Source: Isoetes taiwanensis (Eukaryota; Streptophyta; Lycopodiopsida; Isoetales; Isoetaceae). From it: a stretch of DNA of 64,000 nt. The first letter of the stretch is position 1, and every line of letters begins with the position of its first letter. The position numbers and the translations under genes are program-made. The stretch covers positions 11,107,641 to 11,171,640 of the forward strand of contig JAJEKV010000023.1 in NCBI GenBank assembly GCA_021234155.1. The letters run 5' to 3'. Shown here piece by piece: positions 60,001 through 64,000 of the stretch. A model generated the notes under the pieces. The model ran no database searches, was not told where the DNA came from, and worked only from the letters and a program-made list of their open reading frames with translations.

Positions 60001-60297
60001 AATAATCCCTTCTCCCATCGCCTCTCTGTTTGCATGCATGGGATCTTGACCTTTTGTTTTTCCAATCGACCCTAGTATAAAGTACAATTTCCTTTCCTGT
60101 GGCATCATCCTTTTCATTTGAGGTCTTTTCCTTTCCTTTGCCATCATCTTTGTCATCTTCATCCTTTTCATTTCTGGTCTTTTCCTTTCCTTTCCCATCA
60201 TCTTTGTCATCTTCATTAGTTGGGGATTTTTCTTTGCTTTGATCACCATCATTGGGGGCCTTGGGGGATTTAGCATTTTGCATGCCATTGACCTAAA
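57080..60297 (-). pseudogene. DUF7869-type DDE-transposase-like element, copy 2
   Basis: Minus-strand counterpart of the 18.7-21.6 kb element. N-terminal frame 60288-59968 has an acidic/Lys tandem repeat (DDKDDGKGKEK, twice) absent from copy 1, then VDWKNKR. 59555-59322 reads MYTIFGYAIRDE. 59195-58854 carries CNLCAKLKETLDK and IIHDKMDQQ. About 58410-58370 carries MPGHTHEDVDALFG. 58309-58025 has LDMEGHSRPLQFTFW. 57634-57326 has WRRNPSDPDLWLDIETVLYS. Stops and frameshifts separate the blocks. The shared 3' end is at about 57080. It keeps Asp after HTHEDV where copy 1 has Tyr, so the two decayed independently. Confidence 0.72.
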
Positions 60298-60339
60298 ATG
60301 AATAAAAACCTATAGTAAGTTAGCATATCCAAATAACAT

Positions 60340-60760
60340 CTCCCTAACATGTTCTTAAATGAAAGTTAACCTTAATAATAACCTTAATAACCTATAATAA
60401 CTTAATCTATAATAATAATAAGTTAACCTATAATATAGTAACTTGTAATAACCTTTAATGTTGTAACCTTTAAAAACAACTTTAAGGCTTTAGGTTAGCA
60501 CTTTTAAGGTTAGAAGTTGTAAGGTTAAAACTTCTAACCTTCAATAAATATAACCTTAGCCTAAAACTTTTAAAACTTAAAACTTCTAAATTCAAATTCA
60601 TAAACCTTAAATCTTAAATCTTATATTAACCTTAAATCTTAAATCTTATATAAACCTTAAATCTTAAATCTTATATAAACCTAAATCTTATATTAACCTT
60701 AACCTTAAATCTTCAAATTCATTAACCTTAAATCTTATAACTTATATAACCCTTTGTAAT
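60340..60760. repeat. AT-rich low-complexity repeat, CCTTAAATCTTAAATCTTATA units
   Basis: Degenerate tandem units built from ACCTTAAATCTTAAATCTTA and, on the left side, TAATAACCTTAATAA. Copy number and phase vary. It lies immediately 5' of the copy 2 transposase-like frame. Confidence 0.8.
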
Positions 60761-61420
60761 AAAAATGTTCATGTAGCTTATTATGGCGCTGGTATTTAAA
60801 TTTTTAAAGCGCTTATTATTTCCGGTTCACAATCCCTTTCCAACTTTTCCAAATTTTTCTCGTCTCTCATTCGAACTTCAACTTCGTGCGCTCAACTCGC
60901 TGAATCGCTGGCTGAATCGCTCGAATCGCCGCTGATCTATCCGCCGCTTTGAACTATCTCGCTTCGCTGAACTATCTCGCACCGCTTCAATCTTCGTGGG
61001 CGCTTCAATCTTTGCATGCAATCGCTTCAATCTCTTCGGGCGCTTCAATCCGCCTTTAACTGTGATCGAATCGCTCTTTTCGGCTTCTATATGCTTTAAA
61101 CTCGGCTTCTATATGCTTTAAACTTCGGCTTTTGAGCTTTTCTGGCTTCTACAATCATCGCTTTTAGGGTTTTCGGCTCAAAGGTGTTTTCGGCTCAAAG
61201 GTTTGTAGGCTTTTTGGTTTTTTGGTTTTTCGGCTCTTTGACTTTGTTTTTTGTGTTAAAGCTTCTCGGTCTCCAAATCATCGCTTTTTTGTGTTAAAGA
61301 TTTTCTCGGCTTTTAAGGCTCAAATCATCTCGAATCAAATCATCTCGCTATTGGTTTTCGATCTTTTGGTTTTACTCAAGTCGAGGCTCAATTCTTTACC
61401 ACAAATAGGTTAGTATGTCT
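60761..61420. repeat. Pyrimidine-rich repetitive leader-like sequence
   Basis: TATTTAAAT at about 60789 is followed by CT-rich sequence like a plant 5' leader, then repeated CGCTTCAATC (60990-61055), CGGCTTCTATATGCTTTAAAC (twice, 61080-61125) and TTTTCGGCTCAAAGG (twice, 61170-61205). It may be the leader of an unidentified plus-strand element. Confidence 0.55.
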
Positions 61421-62160
61421 CATTCTTTACATAAATAGGTACGTAACACAAATAGGTTAGTATCTCTCATTCTTTTAGTTATTTTACGTAAAGCATGTTA
61501 TTTTACATGCATCAAGATATTTACCACGCTTAATTTAATCGCTTAATCGGTTACTTTTACATGAATCGTAATATCCCCGCTCTATGATCTTGTTCTCGTG
61601 ATCTTGCCTATATGATCTCGCTTCTTATTCTATTTCACTAGCTCTTCCTCTATCCTGCTCTAATTAATGATCTAAAATAATGAAGTTATTCTATTTCACG
61701 AGCTCTTCCTCTATCTCTGTTTCTAATTAATGATCATAATTCTCAAGTAAATAATGATCATAATTGAAGTAAATAATGATCATAGATCATATCCTGCTTT
61801 CTATGATCTTGCTCTATGATCTATATGATCATAGATCATAGATCTTCACTAGCTCTTCCTCTATCCGCTTCTAAATAATGAACTAAAACAATGAACTAAA
61901 CAATGAACTAATATCGGCTTTATATTTGAATTCTCGTGATTCCGTGATTCTCGCATTATGCATTTTGTTAGAATAATATGTTGGAATAATAGAAATCAAG
62001 GCCATGATTTCTATTTTTGGGTTACGTTTTCCACTAGGTTAATCAAATCGCCAAAGCGCGCTTTTAGTTTGGCATTTCAATTTCATACATTTATACAAAT
62101 CGCGCCAAAGCGCTGCGTGTGAAATAGATCCGTGCTAATTACTTTTCTCTCGTTCTAGTG
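61421..62160. repeat. Short-motif repeats, TCTATGATCT/ATCATAGATC
   Basis: Between about 61580 and 61920 motifs such as CTATGATCTTG, AATGATCATAATT, CACTAGCTCTTCCTCTATC and AATGAACTAA recur, several of them palindromic. Nothing coding was recognised. Confidence 0.55.
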
Positions 62161-62700
62161 CCATGGATTTTCCTTATGCATGGACACCGGCCTGGTTCAA
62201 ATATTAATCGGGCCTGGTTCTAGTTCCCCGGACGACCATCAACTCGACGGACCCGCACAAGATATTACTTGAGTGTGCTGTTCAAAACGCTCAAAGAGAG
62301 TTGGAGAATCCATTAGACAAACAGATGACAGGGGCCATGGGTACACTTCCATCGTGATCTATGGACATATCAGACTCCTCATGCTCTTAGTAAGGCTCAT
62401 GCCAACAAATAAGTACAAGGATTTGATTTATAGTATCGTGGATCGATACAACACTCGGTTTGGAGACTCGACATCCTCGTGAAAGATGAGGATCCCGCCA
62501 TATCGTGGTGGTTCGTGGGACTTTTATGGATTGGGCAGATGAAGTGGACCGTCTCGACATATTGTAGAGATAGAAAGAATTCGCTACCGGGCGATTTTTG
62601 GAGAAGAAGAAATGTACATAACTTTTTGAATATGAATACAAACTCGCCGGGCGCAATTTTGCACTATACTTTTCTCGTCATTAGTTTATTTTTTTTTTAT
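62161..62700 (+). pseudogene. Degenerate coding-like sequence, unrecognised
   Basis: From ATG at about 62163 a frame reads MDFPYAWTPAWFKY, stop, then TDPHKILLECAVQNAQREL to a second stop. Other frames continue with TNKYKDLIYSIVDRYNTRFG and DEDPAISWWFVGLLWIGQMK. The composition is protein-like, but stops and frame changes intervene and I recognise no family. Probably the coding remnant of the element whose leader lies at 60.8-61.4 kb. Confidence 0.3.
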
Positions 62701-63640
62701 ATGCAATGTCGAAAACATTGAATCCTCGTGATGCCCTCCAGCCTAAGATGACCAACCCCAAGAAACTACATATTTTCATTAATGTGTAGTTTTATGGGGT
62801 TGATATGATCAAGCTAAAGAGCATCAAAGAATACAAAGTTCACAACATCACGCAGATGATATGATATATTCTTTTTTTGAATATCCAAATATACATACCT
62901 TTTTCGGGACGCTCTTTTGGCCATGCTACAAATGTGCCCACGCTTTCACCAAATCAGACGCCACCGGATGTCTTCTTGGAAGAGCCTCATCTTCATAATT
63001 GCGCTTTTAGAATAGAAATCTTACGTAAAACTTGTTCCAAGAGGAACACCATGACACATAGAACTTGGATTCAAATCTTCGATTTTACACAATCCTACTT
63101 CCTAAGGCTTCAAGTTTGTCGTTAAAAGATAGCATTCTTCTCTCATTAATCGAAAAGAACCGTAATGCATTGTAAAAAAAATAGAGGACAAAAAATTGAG
63201 AACAAGAGAATGCATTCGAATTCACCATAGTTCAGCCAGACATCGAATGGGAATTGAAGGCGGCTCGATCGAATGGATTGAAGGCGGCTCGATCGATCGA
63301 ATGGGATCGAAACGGATCTTGGGCGCCCGATAGTCGATTGTTCTTGGGGCTCGATACTAGGAATGATCTTGGGGCCCGATAGTAGGTGGCCGATTAGGTG
63401 GTAGTAGATTGCCACATATGCGTTTCTTTGAAATTAATAATTAATTGTTATCTTGAAATTGCACTAAAAAGAAAAACACAATTTAAATTTGTAAATGAGC
63501 TGGACGGGCAAGGTTAATTAAGGCGGATAAATTTAAAAGGACGCGAATTTGAATTTACGGTTGTAAACCGACGGCCTAGATTATGAACGATACATATAAG
63601 TTTAAACCAAAACCCTGGGCCTCATACTATCCGCACTTGC
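62701..63640. other. Intergenic, nothing recognised
   Basis: A short repeat of GGCGGCTCGATCGA and GATCTTGGGGCCCGATAGT motifs lies at about 63255-63385. Otherwise no feature supported. Confidence 0.35.
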
Positions 63641-63646
63641 GCCTCT

Positions 63647-63718
63647 ATGGCGCCTAGAGGATCCGCCGCCGCCGAGGCGCCGGTAGAGGTGGGCGACAGC
63701 CCAAAGCACAAATCCTAA
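63647..63718 (+). CDS. Possible first exon of a gene running off the window
   Basis: GC-rich short frame starting MAPRGSAAAEAPVEVGDS, 23 codons to TAA, with a TATAAG-like motif about 50 bases upstream (63595) and a good donor-like GAG/GTGGGC at 63689. Sequence after it is T-rich and intron- or leader-like to the window end. Gene identity is unknown; it could equally be chance. Confidence 0.25.
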   Translation: MAPRGSAAAEAPVEVGDSPKHKS

Positions 63719-64000
63719 GCCCCGAGGTCACTGAACAAGGAAAGTTTTGATCCAACAAGCGCCTCGTGTAATTGATCTGCTTTTTGTTTTGTAATTGATT
63801 TTGTGTCCCTTTTATTGTTAGGTTTCTAGGATGTTTTTCAACCTGTGTATTTTCTCGTGTATGCGTGTCTCTCGTATTGTCTACCTTTTATTGTTTCGTG
63901 TCATTTCTACCGCTTTTACTACCTTGTTTTGTGTGTTTTTGTTATAATCTTCTCCTTTACTCCCGATATGTTTTTGTTGGAACAATTCTCCATTTTGTAT

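Overview
This is a piece of nuclear chromosome from a land plant. The evidence is two intron-containing plant genes: a STERILE APETALA-type F-box/WD40 gene and a 22-exon DRP2-type dynamin. Around them are typical plant transposons: Ty3/gypsy LTR elements, an L1-type LINE, MITEs and a Helitron end with a GC hairpin and CTAG. I cannot name the species. Both genes are clearly homologous to their Arabidopsis counterparts but rather divergent, so a lineage distant from the usual model angiosperms is possible. The window is AT-rich and mostly repeats.

Layout. 1-5.4 kb: the SAP-like gene on the minus strand (two exons) with unannotated flanks. 5.4-8.8 kb: two ~1.1 kb direct repeats, the second ending in a 5'-truncated LINE tail. 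10-16.9 kb: one gypsy element on the minus strand, with LTRs, target duplication and polypurine tract, a defective pol, and a 325-bp MITE inside its integrase. 18.7-21.6 kb: a decayed DDE-transposase-like element of DUF7869 type; a second copy lies on the minus strand at 57.1-60.3 kb. 23.9-27.2 kb: a decayed L1-type LINE. 27-32 kb: tandem repeats and a MITE. 32-36 kb: a second, truncated gypsy element split by a foldback transposon. 36-38.7 kb: a 12-unit minisatellite and two striking hairpins. 39.1-45.6 kb: the dynamin gene on the minus strand, complete, with one GC-AG intron. 47.6-48.3 kb: the last three exons of a TMEM87/GOST-like membrane protein gene, with an in-frame stop.

The most unusual part is 48.7-56.2 kb. 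Two 532-bp direct repeats (~98% identical) bracket, in order, the C-terminal end of a Helitron helicase, a spliced gene for a GIY-YIG-domain protein with an unrecognised N-terminal region, and the N-terminal part of a Helitron replicase that stops just before the catalytic HUH motif. The Helitron halves are in circularly permuted order (helicase end first, replicase start last), as expected from a head-to-tail array or from integration of a circular intermediate by recombination at the repeat. The second repeat is ended by the 3' terminus of another Helitron, and the first repeat supplies the matching empty A^T target site.

From 60.3 kb to the end there is low-complexity and degenerate sequence, with a possible first exon near 63.65 kb.
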